This document shows, in pieces, positions 1-8,186 of a stretch of 10,444 nucleotides of DNA (position 1 is its first letter; every line of letters starts with the position of its first letter). The stretch is from Giardia muris (Eukaryota > Fornicata > Diplomonadida > Hexamitidae): positions 1-10,444 of the forward strand of contig VDLU01000052.1 in NCBI GenBank assembly GCA_006247105.1. The letters run 5' to 3'. A model generated the notes under the pieces. That model ran no database searches, was not told the origin of the DNA, and worked only from the letters and a program-made list of their open reading frames with translations. Position numbers and translations under genes: made by a program.

Positions 1-650
1 ATCGTCATTGACATCAGGACGGATATAGGATCGTCCCCCCCATGACCCCAAGAGATCCTCGAGAACCCAATGGAGGCCCCAAGGGTCAGAAGAGGCATGA
101 AGGCATGGACCAAGAGGTCATCACCTCCTTATCAGCATCACTCACGCTTCATCCCATTCCACCCAGGACAGAGGACTCGATGATGTCCAGCAATCAAGAC
201 GATCCAAAAAACCACCATTCGTCCTCCATGCCAACCGAGCCCCCAGCCCATTCGCCCGGTCTCGGCCTATCCGCCCTTATATTGGCCCTAACACCTGTAT
301 CCATCCATGCACAGGGGCATCGGGGGGTATTACGACATGACCATCCATCCGACCCGAGGACAGGAGGACTCCACTCAAGCTTCTACCGGCAGCAAGGCAA
401 CCACCACCCCGACCTCATGGACAGAGGACCGGAGACCCCCGAAGCCAGGGCCGCAGGCCGACAACCCACCATGCAAGATGATCCATCCTTCACTCAACAC
501 CCCTGCATCCGACCCATCAAGCCATCAAGGGCACGTATCCCGTCCAAGGCCCCAACCCCAGTCTCCAAGTCCCAAAGCTAAGAGCCCAGCCAAAGCTCAC
601 AGAGGCCCCAGAGACCCAGCACAGGAAGAGACCCAAGGTCACAAGCACTA
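1..650. other. Unassigned proximal segment with a weak 179-codon open frame
   Basis: This stretch has ordinary base composition with normal T content, unlike the array that follows. Its plus strand has an open frame from an ATG at 42 to a stop at 579-581 (179 codons), overlapped in another frame by a 114-codon open frame at 307-651. The 179-residue translation is rich in Pro, Ser, His, Arg and Asp. It has one short hydrophobic patch around residues 75-90 (SALILALTPVSIHA) but no family motif I recognise. Towards its 3' end it merges into the CCAAG-type low-complexity text, so the last third looks like array sequence read through by chance. It may be a diverged array edge, a decayed gene or non-coding DNA. 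I give no function and do not regard it as a supported gene. Confidence 0.3.
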
Positions 651-1870
651 ATCCCTGAAGCCAAGCCCCGAAGACAACAAAGGCCCGGCCCAGGCCAAAG
701 CCTCAAGAGACCCCGAAGAGCTCAGCCCAAAGACCCAAACTCCAAGACCTCAAGAAGCCCCAAAGACCCAAGGTCCGATGCAGGAGGTCCAAGGCCAGAG
801 GACGAGGACCAGCCTTCAAGGCCAAGAGCTCAAGATGACTCGGTCCCGCCAAAGAGTCCGAAGGTCCAAATCCCAAGATCCCCAATGCCCAATGTAGAAG
901 GACCCAAGGCCAAAGCTCCCAAAGACCCTGCAGGAGGATCCAAGGACAAGAAGCCAAACATCCAAGCCCGAAGACCCGGCCTCCAAGTCCAAGAGTCAAG
1001 GTCAACTCCAAACCCCCAGGAGATTCCCAAAACTCAAGTCTCCGAAGACAACAAGAGGCCCAAGAAGCCCCAGCACAAGATCCAAGAGGTCGAAGAGCTC
1101 AAGGCCCAAAGCCCCGAGGCCAAGATGACTCAGCTCCCAGACCCAAAGAGTCCAAGGCCCCAAGGCCACTGAGGAGGACCAAGGCAAAGCCCTCAGGACC
1201 CGGATTCCGAAGACCCCCCTCAAGCCCAGTCTCAAGTCTAAGACCCCAAACCCCAAGGTCCAAGAAGACTACCCAAGACCTCGAAGAGCCCAAGAAGCCA
1301 AGGCCTCAACCCCGAAGCCTCAAGACCCAAGGTCAAAGACCCCAACCTTCAATACCCAAGGCCGCAAGCCCCCAAGGTCCCGACCTTCAATACCCAAGTC
1401 CCCAAGCCCGAGGCCTCATTCCAAACCTCCAAGTCCCCTAAGACCCCAGACCCAAGCTCCGAGCATCTCAAGCCTCAACCCGAAGACCCCAAGGTCAAGC
1501 CCCAGGTCTCCAACCCGAGGGCCCAAACCCCCAAAGAGGACCCAAAGACCTACTGCAGGAGGACCCAAGCCTGAGAAGCCCCAACACAAGACCCAAGTCC
1601 CAAGGCTCCCGAGACCCAGCCTTCAATGCCCAAGGCCCAAGCCAAGGAGCCCGAAGGCCACAACCCAAGAGGTCCTAAGACCCCCAACACAAAGCTCAAG
1701 ACCCCTAGGGCCCGCAACCCCAATGCCCAGGACCTCGAAGAGACCCCAAGGACCCCATGCAGAAGGACTCAAGGCCCAAGACCCAAGGGGACCAAGGACC
1801 CAAGAGGCCCAACACAAGAGCCCCAACCTCCAAGGCTCGAGACCCTAAGAGCTCAAGAGACCTCCAAGAC

Positions 1871-1951
1871 CTCAAGAGGATCCCGCAACCCAAGACCCCA
1901 GTGCAGGAGGACCCAGACTCCAAGCCCCCCAAAGACCCCAAATCCCAAGAG
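1871..1951 (+). repeat. Long-range duplicate shared with 10010-10092
   Basis: About 81 bases match 10010-10092 in the same orientation with only a few substitutions and small indels. The shared order is CTCAAGAG, CCCGCAACCCAAGACCCC, the TGCAGGA word and CCCCAAAGACCCCAAATCCC. Because the copies lie 8 kb apart, on opposite sides of the pseudogene island, they show that both array blocks descend from one repeat population. Confidence 0.75.
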
Positions 1952-2392
1952 CCAAGCCCAAGAGACCCCAACTCCAAGGAGCCCAAGGCCCCAGCATTCA
2001 ATGCCCAAGCCCGAAGCCCAAGAAGCCAAGCTCAAGTCCAAGACCCCAAACCCAACGCAAGAGCCCAAGGCCTAAGGCCCGAGACCCAAACCTCCAAGGG
2101 GACCGAGGGCCCAAAGACCCTAAGAAGACCCCAAGGCCTCAAGAAGCCCAAGAGCTCAAAGACCATGGCCCAAGACTTGAAGAGGACCCAAGGCCAAGTC
2201 CAAGGAGCCCAGCCTCAATGCCCAAGGACCCAAAGCCCAAGACCCCAAGAGCCCAAGCCCCATGCTGAAGGTCCAAGGTCCGAAGACCCAAGGCCCTAAC
2301 ACAAGAGCCCCCAAGGTCCAAGACCCAAGAGACCCCAGACCCAAGGGCCAGCCAAAGGTCCAAGGGCCCAAAGCCCCCAAGCCCAAGAGCTT

Positions 2393-2450
2393 CAAGCCCC
2401 AGACCCGAAGACCCCTAAGTCCAAGCCCCAAGCTCACAAGTCCGAAGGCC
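2393..2450 (+). repeat. Duplicate shared with 6246-6303
   Basis: About 58 bases match 6246-6303: CAAGCCCCAGACCCGAAGAC, a variable centre, then CCAAGCCCCAAGCTCACAAG. Differences are confined mainly to the centre. The two lie in different array blocks. Confidence 0.7.
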
Positions 2451-2560
2451 TCAAGAGACCCAACAAAGAGGCTCCAAGGCCCCAAGCCCGAAGGCCAAAG
2501 CCCAAGGCCTCAATGCAGGAAGACCCAAGCCAAGAGTCCCCGAAGAGTCAAGAGCCAAAG

Positions 2561-2597
2561 CCCCCAAGGTCCAAGGCTCCAGCCTTCAATGCCCAAG
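2561..2597 (+). repeat. 37-base identical word shared with 5156-5192
   Basis: This 37-base stretch is identical to 5156-5192. It ends in CCTTCAATGCCCAAG, a word that recurs in variant form near 1330, 1384, 1618, 1992, 4572, 5350 and 6080. Exact identity over 37 bases in such degenerate sequence implies recent copying. Confidence 0.8.
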
Positions 2598-2756
2598 ACC
2601 CCTAAGACCCCTAATCCCAAGAGCTCAAGGGCCGGCCCAAGCCTCGAAGAGTCCAAGAGACCCGAAGAGGTCAGCCAAAGCCCCCCCAGAGACCCAAGTC
2701 CAAGCCGAGGGCCCAAGCCTTCAAGGTCCAAGACCCAAGGCCCAAAAAGGGGTCAA

Positions 2757-2843
2757 ATTTGAGGGGGAAAAGGGAACTAGCGGAGGCACGGCGAAAGGAA
2801 GGGGGAAGTGCCCTCCGCACGGTCCGGGCCCCGGGGACGGCCT
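2757..2843. other. G-rich non-array flank of the gene island
   Basis: About 87 bases of purine- and G-rich plus-strand sequence separate the proximal array from the first conserved block. It contains GGGGGAAAAGGG, AAGGAAGGGGGAA and a GGGCCCCGGGG core. It is not made of CCAAG words and has no copy upstream of the second unit except the final few bases entering AGAGAGGC. There is no poly(T) on the plus strand, so no poly(A) tail of a minus-strand retroelement is visible here. Confidence 0.5.
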
Positions 2844-2958
2844 AGAGAGGCTGGGACGAGGCTCGTGAGCTACTCGTAAGGGCGGAGGCCTCTCGAAGCT
2901 CCAAGGCGACGCGGGGTATGGGTGTGGACATGCGCGATACCCAGGCTCCTGGCCCCGT
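2844..2958 (-). repeat. Conserved 3' flanking block, copy 1
   Basis: This block lies immediately downstream, on the minus strand, of the stop codon of the proximal pseudogene. It aligns with 3463-3577 at an offset of 619 bases: 2844-2882 is identical to 3463-3501, and the rest matches with scattered substitutions and indels. It contains two inverted pairs kept in both copies: ACGAG/CTCGT inside the identical part, and GGGTAT/ATACCC separated by about 17 bases (about 2916-2943). The conservation after the stop codon suggests the duplicated unit includes a 3' untranslated region or element end, possibly with RNA structure. Confidence 0.8.
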
Positions 2959-3432
2959 TTACTTGCTAAAGAGGAAGTCGAGGAGCTTGTCCCTCCTGAT
3001 AGCGGGCGACCACGTCCATGGGTGGGTGAGGCCGCCGAACTTCATACCCTTGCCTGCGACCCAGACGAGGGAGTCTCAGCCTACAGAGGGGAAGGGCCCC
3101 TTCCTCTTTGAGAGGGAATAGCCAACTTTGAGGCAATCGCGCCGGTTGCAAGTGACCATGCCTTACAGGCATAGCATTGTACCGCCTTCCTCGTTCAGCG
3201 GGCGAAAGGTCGGAGGCATATGGGACACGTTCCATGCTGCTGAATTGCTCCTCTCGTAGAAGACGAGGGGCACGCAGGGGGCCTCTAATGGTCGCTTGGA
3301 CCCCCGCGACATACGGACGAGTACGAGGGGCTCGTCACGGCAGGCCCCTGTTTGAGGACAGGCTCGTCCTCCTCATCTCCGAGAAGGAGGAGGAGGCGTC
3401 GTGCCGCTGATCGAGATCTCCGACTCGCTCAT
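2959..3432 (-). pseudogene. Decayed Cys-rich (zinc-finger-like) gene, proximal copy
   Basis: Function is unknown. The inferred start is the ATG at 3432-3430 (MSESEISIS), because the same start context and residues occur in the distal copy. The first frame stops after about 19 codons. The remnant is recognised by blocks collinear with the distal copy: MSESE; an acidic DEEDEP near 3375; RPLEAP at 3294-3277; a CPICLRPF block near 3230, followed by an in-frame TGA and then QCYACKAW near 3180; a PLCR block near 3085; and a TAA at 2961-2959 aligned with the distal TAA. The spacing CPIC-x13-CYAC is intact apart from the stop. These blocks lie in different frames, so several frameshifts have occurred. 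The first Cys of the last pair is Leu. The CxxC series resembles RING-like or other treble-clef zinc sites, but the family cannot be assigned. It is 474 bp, shorter than the distal copy, and certainly cannot encode an intact protein. Confidence 0.7.
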
Positions 3433-3462
3433 CTTTTTCGTTTTGCGCCACCGGTCGGGCGG
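3433..3462 (-). promoter_or_regulatory. Possible A-rich initiator upstream of proximal ATG
   Basis: On the minus strand the bases directly before the ATG at 3432 read AAAACGAAAAAG. The distal copy has a similar GAAAAAG directly before its ATG. Diplomonad genes commonly use a short A/T-rich initiator just upstream of the start codon, so this fits if the host is Giardia-like. With a dead downstream gene it would be a relic, and the assignment is only suggestive. Confidence 0.25.
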
Positions 3463-3577
3463 AGAGAGGCTGGGACGAGGCTCGTGAGCTACTCGTAAGG
3501 GGGAGCGCCTCTTGAAGCTCCAAGGCGACAGCGGGGTATGGGTGTGGACATGCGTGATACCCAGGCTCTGGCCCGAT
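3463..3577 (-). repeat. Conserved 3' flanking block, copy 2
   Basis: This is the second copy of the block at 2844-2958. It sits between the stop codon of the distal pseudogene and the start of the proximal one, so the two units form a head-to-tail tandem pair on the minus strand. The identical 39-base core is 3463-3501, and the GGGTAT/ATACCC inverted pair is kept at about 3535-3563. Confidence 0.8.
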
Positions 3578-4234
3578 TTACGCTTTGCGAGGTCGACGCT
3601 TGAGGGTCCTGCGCTTTCTGATCTCCTCTCGACTCGTCCTCTGGAACCTCTCCTGGATCCTCTGGATGATGGGGTTGACCCCGGTGTGGTTGGCAGCGTG
3701 GACGCTCATGTCACGCTGCGTGCCAGTATACAGAGCCCGGGGTCTGCAGAGGGGGCAGCGGTTCTCCCAGGAGGCACTGGTACATGGTGTGAGGCACATG
3801 ATTCTGTTACATGTGATGCTCTTCCTACATGCGTAACATCTGTAACCCCGAAACGATTCCATCTGGGCCAAATGTCGAGACATATAATGCAGGAGCCTCC
3901 CTCCTGTGGATCTCGCGACGGGTCTTGGTTGAGCGCTTGTAGGGAGCTTCGATGCGGTCGGCTTGTGCGGCCATCTCCCACGCGTCGGGGTAATTGCCCA
4001 CGTGGCGTCCAGCCCACGTCGTTGGGCATGCGCTCGGCGCGGAGCTCGGTGAAGATGGGCTCACTGTCCTCCTCATCCCTCCACGAGGGGTGTCGGGGAG
4101 CTCTTGGGCGCAGGCTCGGGCGTGGAGGAGGTGAGGGGTGGGAGTGGAAGCCCATTCGAAGCCCGTGAGCGGGGGAGGCGTGGAGGAGCTCGTGGTCGTG
4201 GTCGTGGAGCTGATCGAGATTCCGACTCGCTCAT
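3578..4234 (-). pseudogene. Decayed Cys-rich (zinc-finger-like) gene, distal copy
   Basis: Function is unknown. The start is the ATG at 4234-4232 (MSESE), matching the proximal copy. One base is missing relative to that copy near 4220, which shifts the Ser/Thr/Pro-rich part into another frame. Then come DEEDSEP near 4074, DRIEAP at 3959-3942 inside a basic stretch, and CIICLDIW at about 3891-3868. A further frameshift precedes the last open stretch (3883-3578, 101 codons), which holds CYAC at its residues 16-19, single Cys at 25, 30 and 34, CPLCR at 43-47, His62 and His66 followed by TGVNP, and a very basic tail (residues 82-100) ending in TAA. C-x2-C-x15-H-x3-H resembles a C2H2 finger; the whole Cys order also resembles a RING. 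R2-type retrotransposon N-terminal fingers are another possibility, but no reverse transcriptase is present. At least three frameshifts make it non-functional as one protein. The 101-codon frame could still be expressed, but I see no evidence for that. Confidence 0.7.
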
Positions 4235-4274
4235 CTTTTTCAGTCTTCCGCTCGGTCGATTGAGCGGATTGGCA
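4235..4274 (-). promoter_or_regulatory. Possible A-rich initiator and upstream edge of distal unit
   Basis: The minus strand reads CTGAAAAAG directly before the ATG at 4234, paralleling the proximal copy. Similarity to the proximal unit fades within about 25 bases. By 4278 the plus strand has become CCCCCCAGCCCCCCCAGCC and then CCAAG array. The unit therefore abuts the array with almost no upstream sequence left for a promoter. Confidence 0.25.
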
Positions 4275-5155
4275 GCAGCCCCCCAGCCCCCCCAGCCCCA
4301 AGTCCAAGCCCCCCCAAAGAGCCCGAAGAGCCCAAGTCAAAGGTCCAAAGGTCCAAGCCCTCAAGTCAAGACCCGAAGAGGACCGAGGACCAAGAGACCT
4401 CAAGACCAAGAAGATCCAGCCAAGGCCAACGCAAGAGCCCAAGCCTCAGGGCCTAGATCCGAAGTCAAGAGACCACAAGAGCCAAGGCCCAAGGAGCCCT
4501 AAGGTCAAGAGGACCGAGAACCCCAATGCAGGAGGACCAGACCAAGACCAAGACCTCAGGCCAAAGCCCCCGAGACCCATCTTTCAATGCCTAAGTCCGA
4601 GAGCCCGAAGAGGCCGAAGAGCTCAAGACCCCAGAGACCCCAGACCCAATGTAGGAGATCCAAGGGCCAAGACCCAAGAAGTCAAGTCCCCAAGGGCCAG
4701 CCTTCAAGTCCAAGGCCCAGACCCAAAGACCCTCTAAGGCCACAAGCCTCAGGACCCCAAGACCCCATGCAGGAGGACCGAGGACCAAGGGCCAGCCAAG
4801 ACCGAGGCCTCAGGCCAAAGCCCACAAGTCTCCTTAAGACCCCAAACCCAAGAAGCCAAGCCCAAGGTCCCAAGTCCAAGCCCTCCAAAGAACCCGGAGA
4901 GCCCAAATCCCCAAAGCAAGACCCTGAAGCCCTCAAGAGACCCCAGCTCAAAGGCCGAAGCCCACAAGCCAAGAACTCCTGAGACCCAATGCAAGAGCCC
5001 AAGACCCCGAAGACCCAAGCCCAAAGACCTCAGTCTCCAAGAGCTCAAGGGCCAGCCCAAGCTCAAGGCCAAAGGCCCAAGACCCCAGCCCAAGAAGACC
5101 CACCCAAGAGTCAAGGGCCAAGCCTCAAGGAGCTCAAGACTCGAAAAGACCCAGA

Positions 5156-5192
5156 CCCCCAAGGTCCAAGGCTCCAGCCTTCAATGCCCAAG
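5156..5192 (+). repeat. 37-base identical word shared with 2561-2597
   Basis: This is the identical partner of 2561-2597, in the distal array block. Confidence 0.8.
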
Positions 5193-6245
5193 GCCACAAG
5201 GCCCAACGCAGAGCTCAAGAGCCCAAGCTCAAAGTCTCAAGTCCAAAGGCCCAAAGCCCCCCAGCCGAAGCCTCAGAGCTCAAGGCCAAATCCCAAGAGG
5301 CCAAGCCAAGGAGCCCGAAGACCCAACCCCCCAAACTCAAGAGGCCCAAGCCTTCAATACCCCCAACCCCAGACCCAAGGCTCAGACCAAAGCTCCAAGA
5401 GCCCAAGAGATCCAAATCCGAAGGCCTCAAGAGACCAAGGCCCCAGCCCCCAAGACCAAGTCAAGGCCTCAAGGCCCAAGAACCCGAAGAGTCCAAGAGA
5501 CCAACCAAGAAGACCCACCCCAAGCCAAGGCCCCACACAAGACCCGAGAGACCCAGTCCAAAGGCCCAAGACTCGAAGAGGACCCAAAGATCACTGCAGG
5601 AGGATCAGAGCTTTAAGGCCCCAGAACCAACCCCCAAGGTCAAGTTCTCAGAGCCCAGACTCGAAGACCCCCAAGCCAAGGACCAAGGCCCCAAGACTCC
5701 CAAGGTCCTAGATCCGAAGAGCCAAGACCCCGCCAAGAGCTCAAGGTCCAAAGCCCTCAAGGTCAAGAGGACCGGAGAACCCCCAGTGCAGGAAGACCAA
5801 ATCCAAGATCCCAAGCCAGTTTCCAAGTCAAGGTCCCGAAGAGCCCCAAGGCGCCCAAGAAGACCCAAGTCCAAAGACCAAAGCCTCTAAGACCCTAAGG
5901 TCAATGCAGGAGGACCCCCAAAGACCCCAAGCCGAGCCCATACAGAGCCCAAGGCCCTAAGACTCCCAGAGATCCCAAGAGCTCAAGTCCAAGAAGCCCA
6001 AGACCCATGCTGAAGGTCCAAGACCAAAGCCCGCAGCTCATGGCTCCAGACCCTAAGAGCCCAAGGACCCGAGATCCCAGCATTCAATGCCCCAAGCCAA
6101 GGCCTCAGGTCAAAGCCCCGCCTTCAAGACCCAAAGCCCAAAAGCCCCAAGACCCAAGACCAGTCCGAACTCAAGGCCCAAGAGACCCAGACCCCAAGAG
6201 CTCAAGGGCCAAGCTCCAGTCCAAGAGCTCAAGCCCTAAGGAGCC

Positions 6246-6303
6246 CAAGCCCCAGACCCGAAGACCCCCCAAAACCAAGCCCCAAGCTCACAAGTCGAAG
6301 GCC
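6246..6303 (+). repeat. Duplicate shared with 2393-2450
   Basis: This is the distal partner of 2393-2450. Its centre reads CCCCCCAAAACCAAG where the proximal copy has CCCCTAAGTCCAAG. Confidence 0.7.
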
Positions 6304-6964
6304 CCAAGCCCCGACCTTCAAGACTCCAAGACCCCTAAGTCTCCAAATCCGAGAGCCCAAGCCCCCAAGCCCGAGCTCGAGGCTCGCCAAGGACCAAGCC
6401 CCAGCCTTCAAGTAGAAGACCCCAACACAAGGCCCAAAGCTCAAGAGGACCCAGCCCAAAGACCCAAGGCCACAAACCCAAGGACCAAGAAACCCCAAGA
6501 CCAAGAAGACCCACCCCAAGGTCCAAGACCCATAGCCCCGGTCTCCAAGCCCAAGGGACCAAAGACCCCAAGAAGCCTCCACACAAGAGCCAAGCCGAGG
6601 GCCCAAGCCCTCAATGACCTCCAAGCCCAGGAGGCCAGCCTGAAGGCCAAGTCCAAGGCCCCAAGGCCTCAAGCCCCCAAGGTCCAATGCAGGAGGACCC
6701 CCCCAAAGACCCCCAAGCCGAAGCCTCAAGGCCCGAAGAGTCCAAGACCCCAGCCCAAGAGCTCGAGGCCCAAGACCCATGCAGGAGGACCCAAGGCCCA
6801 AGGAAAGACCCCCAACGCAAGAGACCAGGACCCCAGCCCCCAGTCTCCAAGCCAAGAGGACCCCCCAAGCACCTAGTCTCCTAAAGCCCAAGACCCCAAG
6901 GGGACTGAAGACCCAAAACTCCCAGTCCCCAAAGACCCAAGGCCCAAGAAGACCCCAAGCCCAA

Positions 6965-7204
6965 GGCTCCAAGACCCTAAGAGACCCAGACCAACCCAGA
7001 CCAAGAGCCAAGACCCCCAAGAGCTCAAGGCCCAGTGCAGGAAGACCCAAACCTCCAAGACCCTTAGAGACCTCCAGCATAAGAGCTCAAGGTCCCAAAG
7101 CCCCAGACCCAAGGTCTCAAGTCCAGTCCAAGGCCCCAGCCTCAGGATCCAGACCCCGAAGACCCCAAGACCCAAGCCCCCAAGGGACGAGGGCCCAAAG
7201 ACCA
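6965..7204 (+). repeat. Segmental duplication, copy 1 (about 240 bp)
   Basis: It aligns with 7955-8186 in direct orientation. It begins at GGCTCCAAGACCCTAAGAGA, runs through a nearly identical core (AGTGCAGGAAGACCCAAACC, CCTTAGAGACCTCCAGCATA, CCAGCCTCAGGATCC), and ends in GAGGGCCCAAAGACC. Differences are single-base indels in homopolymer runs plus one 5-base insertion (TCCAG near 7125). The copies start 990 bases apart. Confidence 0.85.
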
Positions 7205-7954
7205 GGAAGCCAAGACCCAAGACCCAAGCCCGAGCTCAAAGCCCAAGAGCCAATCCCAACACAAGAGCTCAAGCGAGGGCCCAGTCCAAGGAGCTCCAAG
7301 GGCCCAAGCCCAAGAGTCCCCGAAGCCCCAAGACCCCGAAGAGGCCAAACCTCCAAGATCCAAAGCCCAAAAGCCCCAATGCCCAAGACCCAGACCCCCA
7401 CACAAGAGCCCAAGCCGAGGACCCCCAGCCCCAAGGCCCAGACCCAAAGAGACTCCAAGTCCCCAAAACCCAGTGCAGGAGGATCCAGGTCCAAGGGCCA
7501 GGAGCTCAAGGCTCAACCCCGAAGAGTCCAGAGACCCGAGACTCCAAGACCCCCAAGCCCGAAGGCCCCGTTCAGGAAGCCACCCACACAAGAGCCAAGC
7601 CGAGGACCCCAGCCCCGCAACACGACAACAGGCATGATGCCTGAAGGTCCAAGTCCAAAGACCCAAGGCCCAGACCCAGGCCTAGATCCGAAGGCCCCAA
7701 ATCCCCAAGGTCCAAGACCAAGACCTCAGGTCCAAGGCCACAGCCTTCAAGACTCCAAGTCCCAAGTGTTCCCAAGCCCGAAGGACCCAAGGCCCCAAGG
7801 CCCAAAGCCCAAGGATCCAAGAAGCCCAGCAACACAAGAGATCCCCAACCCAAGGAGCCCAAGAGCCGAAGAGATCAAGACCCCCAGAGACCCAGACCAA
7901 TGCAGGAGATCCAAGGTCTAAGACCCCCAGCCCAAGCCTAAAGCCCAAGCCCAT

Positions 7955-8186
7955 GGCTCCAAGACCCTAAGAGACCCCAGACCAGACCAGAGCCCAAGAC
8001 CCCCAAGAGCTCAAGGCCCAGTGCAGGAAGACCCAAACCTCCAAGACCCTTAGAGACCTCCAGCATAAGAGCTCAAGGTCCAAAGCCCCAGACCCAAGGT
8101 CTCAAGTCCAAGGCCCCAGCCTCAGGATCCCAGACCCGAAGAGCTCAAGCCCAAGCCCCCAAGGGGACCGAGGGCCCAAAGACCCA
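7955..8186 (+). repeat. Segmental duplication, copy 2 (about 232 bp)
   Basis: This is the partner of 6965-7204. The sequence between the two copies is ordinary array without a third copy, so this is a single duplication event rather than a higher-order satellite. Confidence 0.85.

Larger units (their letters stand above)
651..2756. repeat. T-poor degenerate CCCAAG-type subtelomeric array, proximal block
   Basis: The plus strand is dominated by short drifting words such as CCCAAG, CCAAGG, CCAAGA, CTCAAGA and CCGAAGA, spaced mostly 6 to 9 bases apart. T is strongly depleted: by eye most 60-base lines hold only a few T. The complementary strand is therefore G-rich, reading CTTGGG with many GGG runs. 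No fixed unit length is kept, so this is not a simple tandem satellite. Longer words recur, including TGCAGGAGGA and CCTTCAATGCCCAAG. Open frames of 60-180 codons on both strands are composition artefacts, because units of 6, 7 and 8 bases constantly change frame. Two stretches (1871-1951 and 2561-2597) reappear in the distal block, so both blocks are one repeat family. The block ends near CAAATTTG at 2753-2760, where base composition changes abruptly. Confidence 0.9.

Noticed and set aside
2157..2485. Collagen- or antifreeze-like repeats suggested by regular Gly or Pro spacing
   Set aside because: The spacing is irregular and frames drift, with no Gly-X-Y periodicity maintained.
2966..3235. 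89-codon minus open frame starting MERVPYASDL as an intact small gene
   Set aside because: It begins in a different frame from the conserved CPIC and CYAC blocks it overlaps. Only its last part matches the distal copy, so it is a piece of the pseudogene.
3578..3883. Variant-specific surface protein fragment because of CxxC motifs
   Set aside because: There are only a few CxxC pairs, no membrane tail and no GGCY motif. The His pair and very basic end fit a nucleic-acid- or zinc-binding domain better.
3512..4168. 218-codon plus-strand open frame across the distal unit
   Set aside because: The conserved blocks shared with the proximal unit are all on the minus strand. The plus frame has no counterpart in the proximal unit.
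2757..4274. rRNA gene fragment, since Giardia rDNA is GC-rich and subtelomeric
   Set aside because: I could not find any conserved rRNA core sequence, and the minus strand shows collinear protein-coding blocks instead.
6229..7080. 283-codon minus-strand Gly/Leu/Trp-rich open frame as a membrane or silk-like protein
   Set aside because: It is the complement of the same low-complexity text. Similar Gly/Leu strings appear all along the array in every minus frame.
6779..7921. 380-codon plus-strand open frame as a proline/lysine-rich gene
   Set aside because: The amino-acid string is just the CCCAAG-type text read in one frame, with no domain. It overlaps other equally long frames, and duplicated segments within the array differ by single-base indels that would break the frame.
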